Positions 13,454 to 18,923 of a stretch of DNA of 18,923 nt are shown piece after piece. The DNA lies in assembly GCF_000966975.1 (NCBI RefSeq), contig NZ_JZWV01000210.1, forward strand, positions 1 through 18,923, in the 5' to 3' direction. The stretch's first letter is position 1; each line of letters opens with the position of its first letter. The notes under the pieces were generated by a model. The model was not told the origin of the DNA and searched no databases. It was given only the letters and a program-made list of their open reading frames with translations. The position numbers and the translations under genes were made by a program. This DNA is from Streptomyces katrae (GTDB taxonomy: Bacteria; Actinomycetota; Actinomycetes; Streptomycetales; Streptomycetaceae).

Positions 13454-14869
13454 CTACCGCCGCCCCCGCCGGCCCGGCAGCCGCAGGGCCGGGAGCAGGG
13501 ACAGGGCCAGGAGGCCCGCCGCGACCGCGTAGGCGGTGCGGAAGCCGGCCGGGGTGGTGCCCGTCGCGCCCAGCACCACCGAGGTCAGGGCCGTCCCGAC
13601 CGAGGCGCACAGCTGGGAGTTGATGCTGAGGGCCGTGCTCGCCGCCGCCATGCGGGCGGCGGGCAGGTCCCGGCCGGCTGTGGTCATCGTCGGCATCAGC
13701 ACCATCCCGGCGCCGATGCCCATCACCATCAGCGAGCCCACCACCTGCCACCCCGGCACCCCCGGGGTGCCGGTCCGCAGGCCGGCGAGCAGCATGCCGA
13801 GGGCCGCCACCGCCACCCCGGCGGGGACGAGCCTGCGCGGGGCGACCTCGTCCACGCGCCGCGAGGCGATCTGCATGGTCGTCCCGACGACGAGCCCGAC
13901 GGGCGCCACCAGCAGGCCCGCCGCGCTCGCGCTCAGCCCGCGCGCCTGCTGCCAGTACACCGGGGCCAGCAGCATCGAGCCGAAGTAGCCGCAGGTGAAC
14001 GGGGCGAGCGTGCCGATGGCGGCGGCGAAGGTCCGGTCGCACAGCAGCCGCAGGTCGAGCAGGGGCTCCGGCACGCGCAGCGCGCGCCGTACGAAGGCCG
14101 CGACCAGGACGGCCCCGCCCAGCAGGGGCGCCAGCACCCCGGGGGAGAGGAACCTGCCGCTCTCGCCGCCCCGGGACAGGCCGTACAGGAGCAGCGCGAG
14201 GCCCGGGGAGAGGCTCAGCAGCCCCGGGAGGTCGAGCCGCGGCGAAGCTGCCGCGCCCAGGGGGGAATCCGGGCGCAGCAGCTTCGCCGCGAGTATCAGG
14301 GCGGCCGCTCCGACGGGCAGGTTGACCAGGAAGATCCACTGCCAGGAGGCGGTGTCGACGAGCCAGCCCCCGAGGACCGGCCCCGCCACCGGGCCGACGA
14401 GCACGGGGAGCCCCAGCAGGGCCATGGCCCGCCCGAGCCGGTCGCGGTCGGCGGCCCGCATCACCATCGTCATGCCGACCGGCATCAGCAGCCCGCCGCC
14501 CAGCCCCTGGACGGCGCGGAAGGCGATCAGGCTGCCGGCGCTCCACGCGCAGGCCGCGAGCAGGGAGCCGAGGGTGAACAGGGACAGGGCCGTGAGGTAG
14601 GTGCGTTTGGCGCCGATCCGGCCCATCGCCCAGGCCGCCGCCGGGATGACGGCCGCCAGGGCCAGGGTGTACGCGGTGGCGGTCCACTGGATGGTTTCCA
14701 GCGGGGACCCGAAGGACTCGGAGAGCCTGTCGAGCGCCACGTTGACGATCGTCATGTCGAGGACCGACATGACGGCGCCGGTGATCACGACGGCGAGGAT
14801 GCGCCCGAGCTGCCCGGGCGCGGGCCCTAACGCCGCGGGGGAGTCCTCGGCGGTGGGTGCGGTCGGCAT
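13454..14869 (-). CDS. DHA2-family MFS multidrug efflux transporter (EmrB/QacA type)
   Basis: 471-residue, 14-TM proton-coupled exporter. Family marks are LAVVITGAVMSVLDMTIVNVALDRL in TM1 (with the D-x-T-I-V-N-V-A motif), QWTATAYTLALAAVIPAAAWAMGRIGAKRTYL in motif A, and AFRAVQGLGGGLLMPVGM in motif B. PVLVGPVAGPVLGGWLVDTASWQWIFLVNLPVG is the antiporter motif C and the loop typical of DHA2 drug exporters. The expected role is export of a toxic hydrophobic compound or antibiotic. The ATG at 14869 has GGAGGG about 10 nt upstream. It is divergent from the TetR gene at 15052, the classic regulator-exporter arrangement. The intergenic region contains operators, and the probable exporter promoter overlaps them. 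An intragenic perfect inverted repeat lies at 13753-13773. Confidence 0.93.
   Translation of the reverse strand: MPTAPTAEDSPAALGPAPGQLGRILAVVITGAVMSVLDMTIVNVALDRLSESFGSPLETIQWTATAYTLALAAVIPAAAWAMGRIGAKRTYLTALSLFTLGSLLAACAWSAGSLIAFRAVQGLGGGLLMPVGMTMVMRAADRDRLGRAMALLGLPVLVGPVAGPVLGGWLVDTASWQWIFLVNLPVGAAALILAAKLLRPDSPLGAAASPRLDLPGLLSLSPGLALLLYGLSRGGESGRFLSPGVLAPLLGGAVLVAAFVRRALRVPEPLLDLRLLCDRTFAAAIGTLAPFTCGYFGSMLLAPVYWQQARGLSASAAGLLVAPVGLVVGTTMQIASRRVDEVAPRRLVPAGVAVAALGMLLAGLRTGTPGVPGWQVVGSLMVMGIGAGMVLMPTMTTAGRDLPAARMAAASTALSINSQLCASVGTALTSVVLGATGTTPAGFRTAYAVAAGLLALSLLPALRLPGRRGRR
13753..13773. repeat. Intragenic inverted repeat in DHA2 transporter
   Basis: CCGGCACC-CCCGG-GGTGCCGG: 8-bp perfect arms (10 bp if the centre is counted) in codons for a predicted loop region (TGTPGVPG) between membrane segments. 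It may be a codon-usage coincidence. Confidence 0.5.
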
Positions 14870-14888
14870 CGTGCGACGTCCCTCCCTC

Positions 14889-14967
14889 AGAAAACAGACC
14901 AGGCAGTTTGTTTCTAGAAACAGACCGCGTGGTTGGTTTTCAGAACCGGACCAGACGGTTGGTTTTC
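14889..14967. repeat. Three tandem 26-bp-period imperfect palindromes in efflux regulatory region
   Basis: An RGACC element recurs at 14896, 14922 and 14948 and a GTTNGTTT element at 14906, 14932 and 14958, so the unit repeats exactly every 26 bp. Within each unit the two elements are imperfect inverted repeats (AAACAGACC...GGTTGGTTT style). The block lies between the probable transcription start and the start codon of the DHA2 gene. It may be a multi-site operator for the TetR protein or for a second regulator. Confidence 0.65.
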
Positions 14968-14979
14968 ACGGCCTTCCGG

Positions 14980-14985
14980 TAAAGT
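14980..14985 (+). promoter_or_regulatory. Candidate -10 box of TetR gene
   Basis: TAAAGT fits TANNNT. Transcription would begin near 14992, inside the first TetR palindrome, giving steric autorepression. Confidence 0.4.
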
Positions 14986-15010
14986 ACAACGACCGTTGTA
15001 ATCCGCACAA
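14981..15010 (-). promoter_or_regulatory. Candidate promoter of DHA2 exporter gene
   Basis: Minus strand TTGTGC (15010-15005), 18 nt, TACTTT (14986-14981). The -35 to -10 span covers the first TetR palindrome and the edge of the second. The leader would be about 105 nt and contain the three 26-bp units. Confidence 0.4.
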
Positions 15011-15020
15011 CGGCCGTTGT
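14985..15020. promoter_or_regulatory. Two TetR-type operator palindromes
   Basis: TACAACG-AC-CGTTGTA (14985-15000) and ACAACGGCCGTTGT (15007-15020) share the half-site ACAACG and are 21 bp apart centre to centre (two helical turns). They sit over the divergent promoters of the TetR and DHA2 genes and are the best candidates for binding by the adjacent TetR protein. Confidence 0.7.
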
Positions 15021-15051
15021 AGAGGGTGACTCAAGAGCCGCTGGAGGCGTG

Positions 15052-15744
15052 ATGGACGGGCAGGACCCGGGCCGCGTACCGGACGGGACGGCGGACGCGC
15101 CGCCGTCACCCCGGAAGCTGGCCAGGCGGATCGCCCTCGCCCGCGCCGCCTGCACGGTCTTCGGCCGCGAGGGGTACGCACGCGCCTCCGTCGACGCCCT
15201 CGCCGCCGCGGCCGGAGTCTCGACGCGGACGCTCTACAACCACTTCCCCGGCGGCAAGTCGGAGCTCTTCCGGGCCGTCGTCACCTGGAGCTCGGGCGAG
15301 GTGCGGGACGCGCACGTGGCCATCGTGCGCGCCCGGCTGGACCCCGGGCGCCCGCCCCGCCCGGACGACCTGGAGCGGGACCTGGCCGCCGTCGCCCGGG
15401 CGCTGATCGACGTGATGGTGGAGCACCCCGACCACTTCGCGCTCGTGCGCCACATCCACGCCGAGGCCGACCACGTGCCGCCCGAGGTGCTGGCCGCCTG
15501 GAAGGCGGCGGGCCCCGGCCCGGTCGCCGACGCCCTCGCCGGAGGCCTGGCGGGCCTGGAACGGGCCGGACTGCTCGACCTGCACGGCGACGCGGAGCTG
15601 GCCGCCGCCCACTTCACGGCGCTGACGTCCACCGCCGTGGCCCAGCTCTCCCACTACGGGGTCCTGCCCCTGTCGGAGGCACAGACCGACCGTCTCGTCC
15701 GCGGCGGCGCCGCCGCCTTCCTGCGCGCCTACCGGGCCCGCTGA
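15052..15744 (+). CDS. TetR/AcrR-family transcriptional repressor of the divergent exporter
   Basis: 230-residue regulator. The N-terminal helix-turn-helix spans about residues 22-72: RIALARAACTVFGREGYARASVDALAAAAGVSTRTLYNHFPGGKSELFRAVV, with the recognition helix at TRTLYNHF. The C-terminal all-helical ligand-binding domain is AefR-like (TetR_C_7 style), with HPDHFALVRHIHAEA and AAHFTALTSTAVAQLSHYG. The predicted role is to repress itself and the DHA2 exporter until a drug-like ligand binds. ATG 15052 is chosen because GGAGG (15043-15047) lies 4 nt before it; the GTG directly preceding is too close. Two ACAACG..CGTTGT palindromes lie 32-67 nt upstream. The long disordered N-terminus (DGQDPGRVPDGTADAPPSP) is common in Streptomyces TetR proteins. 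Its stop is 7 nt from the convergent YcxB-like gene. Confidence 0.93.
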   Translation: MDGQDPGRVPDGTADAPPSPRKLARRIALARAACTVFGREGYARASVDALAAAAGVSTRTLYNHFPGGKSELFRAVVTWSSGEVRDAHVAIVRARLDPGRPPRPDDLERDLAAVARALIDVMVEHPDHFALVRHIHAEADHVPPEVLAAWKAAGPGPVADALAGGLAGLERAGLLDLHGDAELAAAHFTALTSTAVAQLSHYGVLPLSEAQTDRLVRGGAAAFLRAYRAR

Positions 15745-15751
15745 GGGTCCG

Positions 15752-16303
15752 TCACAGCCGCTTCAGGTTCCGGTCGAGGACGGCCCGCACCCGGTCGACG
15801 TCGGCCGGGTCCTGCGCGCCGCGCTTGGGGAGGGCGAAGAAGATGCCGGTCCGCTTCGTCATGACCACGAACAGGGTGTCCGTCTCGAAGTACCAGGGGA
15901 ACACCCGCCATTCGATGGTGCTGCTCAGCTCCCCGCCGGTGGTGGTCAGGCCCTCCTCGGTGACCGTCGTCCGGCAGGTCCCGTACTCCTCCATGTCCTG
16001 GTACTGCTCGCGCGCCTTGCGGGCGCCGACGCGGGGGACGATCACGCACATCGCCAGGGTCACGGCGACCAGGACGAAGGCCGTCTGGTTCTCCGAGAAG
16101 CGCCGCAGCCAGGAGAGCAGGCTCCCCAGCCCGATGCCCACGAAGGGCCCGGTCATGAGGTTGCCCCGGCCCGGCCAGGTCCCGAAGTTGAAGCGCCAGA
16201 ACGCCGTCCGGTAGTCCTCCGGAGTGGGGTCGTACACGAACTCGATGGTGCCGCCGGTACTGCCGGTGCTGCTGGTGCTGCTGGTGTCCCCGCCTGTCTG
16301 CAT
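15752..16303 (-). CDS. YcxB-like membrane protein
   Basis: 183 residues. A Ser/Thr/Gly-rich N-terminus (TSSTSSTGSTGGT) is followed by FVYDPTPEDYRTAFWRFNF, two membrane segments (GPFVGIGLGSLLSWL and TAFVLVAVTLAMCVIVPRV), and a C-terminal cytoplasmic YcxB-like domain: YGTCRTTVTEEGLTTTGGELSSTIEWRVFPWYFETDTLFVVMTKRTGIFFALPKRGA. The WRVF...FVV......FFALPKRA pattern is diagnostic of YcxB-like proteins, whose function is unknown. The ATG at 16303 is preceded by TACGCT with 8 nt between and no Shine-Dalgarno, again suggesting a near-leaderless transcript; an upstream extension lacks family similarity. It is convergent with TetR and lies 53 nt downstream of the unknown gene at 16357. Confidence 0.85.
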   Translation of the reverse strand: MQTGGDTSSTSSTGSTGGTIEFVYDPTPEDYRTAFWRFNFGTWPGRGNLMTGPFVGIGLGSLLSWLRRFSENQTAFVLVAVTLAMCVIVPRVGARKAREQYQDMEEYGTCRTTVTEEGLTTTGGELSSTIEWRVFPWYFETDTLFVVMTKRTGIFFALPKRGAQDPADVDRVRAVLDRNLKRL

Positions 16304-16311
16304 GGGAGCGG

Positions 16312-16317
16312 AGCGTA
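16312..16317 (-). promoter_or_regulatory. Candidate near-leaderless -10 box for YcxB-like gene
   Basis: TACGCT on the minus strand, 8 nt before ATG 16303; the intervening bases are pyrimidine-rich and offer no ribosome site. Confidence 0.4.
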
Positions 16318-16356
16318 TACGAGCCACCCTGGCCGGAAAAGGGCCCCCGAAGTACT

Positions 16357-17121
16357 TCAGGGCAGCTGCCGGCCCACCTGTGACCAGGTCTCCAGCGCCT
16401 GGGCGAGGGGGTCCCCCGGTGCCAGGTACGGCCGGGCCGCGCCCGCCCACCGCAGGAGGTTCTTGATCCGCCTCAGGTGCAGGATCCGCTCCCGCGGCAG
16501 CGCCCGCCAGTCCCGGGCCCGCGCCGCCGCCTCCGCCGGGGTGAGGTCGATCAGTGCGAGCGCCTCCCGGCCCAGGGCGGCCGGGTCACCGCCCGGCCCC
16601 GGCCCGAACTCCCGCAGCAGGTAGGCCCGTACGGAGGCCAGCTCGATCCCCCGGAGCAGGTCGGACGCCCCCTCCGCGGCCGCGCAGCGGTGGGCCGCCG
16701 CCAGGGCCACCCGGCCCCAGCGCAGCCGTGTCCCGTCCGGCAGCCGCTCGTTCTGCATCCCCCCGATGGCCAGGGAGCGCAGCGTCCGCGGCCGGGGTTC
16801 GTCCGTGAGCGGGGGGCCGGTGTCCAGCCAGGCCTCCAGTTCCGCGAGGCCGTGCCCGTCGGGCGGTACGGAGGTCAGCACCTGGCCCCGGATGAGCAGG
16901 GCGACCACCGCCCCGGCGAGGCGGACCCGGGCGGTGTGGCCGGCGCCGAAGGAGTCGACGGCCTGCCCGTGCCGCTCCGCCCCGCGCAGCCAGACCCGCG
17001 ACTCCCCGGCCGCGTACACCTGCCCGGAGCGGGCGGTGCCGCCGACGCACCGGACGAGGCACACCCCGCCGGTGACGTCGGCCTCCTCGACGGAATACAC
17101 CTGCAACTCGGCGATGGACAT
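16357..17121 (-). CDS. Unknown protein with EF-Tu-domain-2-like N-terminal barrel
   Basis: 254 residues, no signal peptide or membrane segment. Residues ~10-85 (TGGVCLVRCVGGTARSGQVYAAG, RHGQAVDSFGAGHTARVRLAG, RGQVLTS) follow the pattern of translation-factor domain 2: 'G..CLV.G.v..Gq', a central turn, then 'G..a.v.l.G....l..G..L'. No GTPase motif is present, so any link to translation is inference. The C-terminal part is helical, with ALAAAHRCAAAEGASDLLRGIELASVRAYLLREFG and RDWRALPRERILHLRRIKNLLRW, ending in TWSQVGRQLP. I do not recognise a named family. TAGCCT lies 7 nt before ATG 17121 in the 18-nt gap after the GNAT gene, so it probably has its own leaderless promoter; CTCCCGG there cannot act as a ribosome site. 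A GGGGGTCCCCC core occurs in its 3' part (16407-16417). Confidence 0.75.
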   Translation of the reverse strand: MSIAELQVYSVEEADVTGGVCLVRCVGGTARSGQVYAAGESRVWLRGAERHGQAVDSFGAGHTARVRLAGAVVALLIRGQVLTSVPPDGHGLAELEAWLDTGPPLTDEPRPRTLRSLAIGGMQNERLPDGTRLRWGRVALAAAHRCAAAEGASDLLRGIELASVRAYLLREFGPGPGGDPAALGREALALIDLTPAEAAARARDWRALPRERILHLRRIKNLLRWAGAARPYLAPGDPLAQALETWSQVGRQLP

Positions 17122-17128
17122 GGCCGGG

Positions 17129-17134
17129 AGGCTA
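17129..17134 (-). promoter_or_regulatory. Candidate leaderless -10 box for gene at 17121
   Basis: TAGCCT on the minus strand followed by 7 nt and ATG 17121, within the short gap after the GNAT gene stop. Confidence 0.45.
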
Positions 17135-17139
17135 CCGCC

Positions 17140-18141
17140 TCAGCCGGCGGGCGGGGCCTCCAGGACGAGACGGATGCCCGTCACCTCGTAGCCGGCCCGG
17201 TCGAAGGCGGCGGCCATGGGGAGGTTGACGGTGTCGGTGGTCGCCGTGACCCGTCCGGCGCCCTCGGAGGCGTGGAAGCGGGTGATCTCGGCGAGCACCT
17301 CGTCGATCAGGCCCCGGCCGCGCTGTTCGGGGACCACGCCCAGGTAGCCGACGTTGCGGTGGTACGGGGTGGCGGAGGGGACGGCCACGCCCGCGAGGGT
17401 GCCGTCGGGCAGGTGCGCGAGCCGCCACCAGGAGCGTTCGCCGGGGCAGTCGCGGTAGAACTCGAAGTCCTCGCGGGCGAGTTCCTCCTCCGTCAGCGAC
17501 TCCAGCTCGTACCGGGTGGCCAGGTCGAGGCTGCCGCGCGAGATCCGGGCGAAGACGTCGAGGAACTCCTCGTCGGTCCCCTCGCGGAAGACGAGCCTCC
17601 CGGTGGGCGCCGCGGTCCCGGCCGCTGGGGGTCCCCCCAGCGGTAGCCGGGGGAGGGTCCACTCGTACCGCAGTCGCTCGATCTCCCGGGTCAGTCCGGC
17701 CCGCGCCGCGGCCTCCCGCCGCCAGGCGACCGCCCCGGCGAGGGCGGGGTCGTCGCGCCAGCCGCGGGGCAGGGAGAGGTGGTGGCCGGGGCGCCTGCCG
17801 AAGGCGGCGTGACCGGCCCCCAGCAGGGCGGCGGCCAGGGCGGCCGGGTCGGCGACGCCGGGGGCGACCTGGAGGCAGTCGAGCGTGACCGGCCGCTCGC
17901 TGTCGGCGCGGCCCCACCACAGGGCGCGGGCCAGCGGCCGCCCGTCCCCGTCCTCGGCGAACCAGGTCCACTCGGGCCGGAAGCGGTGCTCCGCGAACTC
18001 CTCCCGGATCCGGTCGGCGGACGGGCCGGCGACCGGGCCACCAGCGGGGAAGGCCAGGGCACGGTCGAGGGCGGTGGGGCCTGCGGTGGCGGCCGGGCCC
18101 GCGGTGGCGGGGTCTGCGATGGCGGCGCGGAATCTCATCAT
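17140..18141 (-). CDS. GNAT-family N-acetyltransferase (tandem-domain length)
   Basis: 333 residues, about twice a single GNAT domain. The C-terminal domain (about 180-328) is a clear GNAT: WWRLAHLPDGTLAGVAV, then VGYLGVVPEQRGRGLIDEVLAEITRFH with the acetyl-CoA pyrophosphate motif Gln273-Arg-Gly-Arg-Gly-Leu, and NLPMAAAFDRAGYEVTG at the end. The N-terminal half (30-160), with WFAEDGDGRPLARALWWGR, VTLDCLQVAPG and HLSLPRGW, looks like a degenerate GNAT-like domain without the motif. The linker LPLGGPPAAGT is encoded by a perfect 10-bp inverted repeat, probably a later insertion. The acyl acceptor is unknown. Start: two adjacent ATGs, 18141 and 18138, with GGGG 3-6 nt upstream; the first is listed. 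It follows the E2 gene on the same strand, with an AT-rich inverted repeat between. Confidence 0.88.
   Translation of the reverse strand: MMRFRAAIADPATAGPAATAGPTALDRALAFPAGGPVAGPSADRIREEFAEHRFRPEWTWFAEDGDGRPLARALWWGRADSERPVTLDCLQVAPGVADPAALAAALLGAGHAAFGRRPGHHLSLPRGWRDDPALAGAVAWRREAAARAGLTREIERLRYEWTLPRLPLGGPPAAGTAAPTGRLVFREGTDEEFLDVFARISRGSLDLATRYELESLTEEELAREDFEFYRDCPGERSWWRLAHLPDGTLAGVAVPSATPYHRNVGYLGVVPEQRGRGLIDEVLAEITRFHASEGAGRVTATTDTVNLPMAAAFDRAGYEVTGIRLVLEAPPAG
17622..17643. repeat. Perfect GC inverted repeat in GNAT interdomain linker
   Basis: CCGCTGGGGG, two bases TC, CCCCCAGCGG: 10-bp perfect arms. Elements of this GCTGGGGG/CCCCCAGC type recur in Streptomyces genomes as REP-like hairpins (general knowledge, not checked here). 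It lies in codons for residues around 165-176 and keeps the frame. Confidence 0.75.
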
Positions 18142-18181
18142 CGCCCCGATGATCACCCCGGGAACGGAGCACCGGCGAGCG

Positions 18182-18203
18182 GTTTTCCGCCGGATCGGAA
18201 AAC
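18182..18203. promoter_or_regulatory. AT-rich 22-bp inverted repeat between E2 and GNAT genes
   Basis: GTTTTCCG-N6-CGGAAAAC with perfect 8-bp arms, 29 nt after the E2 stop and 40 nt before the GNAT start. Runs of T and A are rare in this DNA. It may be an operator of the GNAT promoter or a hairpin terminator for the E2 operon; a GC-rich pair (CCGCCGG 18187-18193 / CCGGCGG 18210-18216) could form an alternative stem. Confidence 0.6.
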
Positions 18204-18232
18204 GGGCCACCGGCGGTGTGGCGGCTGCGCCC

Positions 18233-18923
18233 CTACGACCAGGTGACCAGCCGGCGCGGGTGCTCCAGGACCGCGGCGATGTCCGCGAGGAACTTGGAGC
18301 CCAGCTCACCGTCGATCAGGCGGTGGTCGAACGACAGGGCCAGCGTGGTGACCTGGCGCGGCTTCACCTTGCCCTTGTGGACCCACGGCTGCAGCTTGAT
18401 CGCGCCGACCGCGAGGATCGCGGACTCGCCGGGGTTCAGGATGGGCGTACCGGTGTCGACGCCGAAGACGCCGACGTTGGTGATGGTGATGGTGCCGTTC
18501 TGCATGTCGGACGGGGAGGTCTTGCCCTCGCGGGCCGTGGCCACCAGGTCCGACAGGGAGGCCGACAGCTCCGCGAGGGTCTTGGCGTGGGCGTCCTTGA
18601 TGTTCGGGACGATCAGGCCGCGCGGGGTGGCCGCCGCGATGCCCAGGTTGACGTAGTGCTTGAGCACGATCTCCTGGGCCGCCTCGTCCCAGGACGCGTT
18701 GACGTCCGGGTTGCGGCGGATGGCGACGAGGACCGCCTTGGCGATCAGGAGCAGCGGGTTGATCCGGAGCCCCGCGAGGTCCGGGTCGTCCTTGAGCTCC
18801 TGGACCAGCTTCATCGTCCGGGTCACGTCGAGGGTGATGAACTCCGTGACGTGCGGGGCGGTGAAGGCGGAGCCGACCATGGCCTGGGCGGTGACCTTGC
18901 GGACGCCCTTGACCGGGATACGG
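18233..18923 (-). CDS. 2-oxoacid dehydrogenase E2 (dihydrolipoamide acyltransferase), 5' end outside window
   Basis: C-terminal catalytic part of an E2 subunit, which transfers acyl groups from lipoyl-lysine to CoA inside a 2-oxoacid dehydrogenase core. The visible ~229 residues start at [18 protein letters not shown] and include [68 protein letters not shown], and [33 protein letters not shown]. The active-site [15 protein letters not shown] holds the His-x-x-x-Asp-Gly signature. The RIPVKGVRK and [13 protein letters not shown] wording resembles branched-chain (Bkd-type) E2 of Streptomyces more than PDH E2, but the lipoyl and subunit-binding domains that would settle this lie outside the window. 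E1 alpha and beta genes are expected upstream, beyond the right edge. The protein ends LVTWS at TAG 18235-18233. Confidence 0.93.
   Translation of the reverse strand, partial: RIPVKGVRKVTAQAMVGSAFTAPHVTEFITLDVTRTMKLVQELKDDPDLAGLRINPLLLIAKAVLVAIRRNPDVNASWDEAAQEIVLKHYVNLGIAAATPRGLIVPNIKDAHAKTLAELSASLSDLVATAREGKTSPSDMQNGTITITNVGVFGVDTGTPILNPGESAILAVGAIKLQPWVHKGKVKPRQVTTLALSFDHRLIDGELGSKFLADIAAVLEHPRRLVTWS

Noticed and set aside
13043..14830. Long + strand frame across the DHA2 gene
   Set aside because: Antisense shadow with Arg/Gln/Gly-rich composition; the minus strand gives a full 14-TM transporter.
1..18923. tRNA, rRNA, CRISPR arrays, insertion sequences, prophage or attachment sites
   Set aside because: No regularly spaced long repeats, transposase or integrase motifs, or cloverleaf-like sequences were seen. 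The 26-bp units at 14889-14967 are contiguous operators-like repeats without spacers, not CRISPR.

Overview
The window is high-GC DNA with strong third-position GC bias, GTG and TTG starts, and many TANNNT -10 boxes placed 6-8 nt before a start codon. Together with the gene families present (MDMPI_N protein, F420-type PPOX enzyme, DUF1266, a DUF397-like fragment, chromosomal E2 subunit) this points to a Streptomyces or close actinomycete chromosome. No tRNA, rRNA, CRISPR, transposase or phage gene was found, and no gene-free stretch exceeds 300 bases (the longest is 9830-10057).

Layout. 1-701 (-): 3'-truncated nitrilase-superfamily amidohydrolase, divergent from an MDMPI_N-domain protein (841-1668 +). 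1658-3678 (-): a translationally coupled GntR/FCD regulator and MFS permease. 3842-5017 (+): DUF418 membrane protein, convergent with and overlapping the most unusual locus here. That locus (5001-7241 -) is a two-gene operon: a papain-fold C1 cysteine peptidase fused to a six-repeat HWWR propeller-like domain, followed 15 nt later by a small protein resembling the chagasin (I42) inhibitors of papain-type enzymes. Neither protein shows a signal peptide. 7411-8625 (-): FAD monooxygenase, divergent from a small ABM-like protein (8770-9081 +). 9134-9829 (+): an unrecognised protein. 9830-10465 holds a probable frameshifted small gene, a CxxC glutaredoxin-like protein (-) and a DUF397-like fragment. 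10466-13443 (+): SseB/DUF1266 protein, F420-type PPOX protein and a secreted Vgb-like propeller.

13454-15744 is a divergent efflux module: a DHA2 multidrug transporter (-) and a TetR regulator (+). Their shared intergenic region holds two near-perfect operator palindromes and, separately, three 26-bp-period repeats. 15752-18141 (-): YcxB-like membrane protein, an unrecognised protein with an EF-Tu-domain-2-like N-terminus, and a GNAT acetyltransferase with a perfect GC-rich inverted repeat in its interdomain linker. 18233-18923 (-): 3' part of a 2-oxoacid dehydrogenase E2 (probably branched-chain type). An AT-rich 22-bp inverted repeat separates E2 from GNAT.

Most of the window reads as chromosomal housekeeping and accessory genes in short transcription units. 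The points most worth follow-up are the peptidase-propeller/inhibitor pair, the dual operator system of the efflux module, the run of apparently leaderless genes, and the small broken genes around the glutaredoxin.
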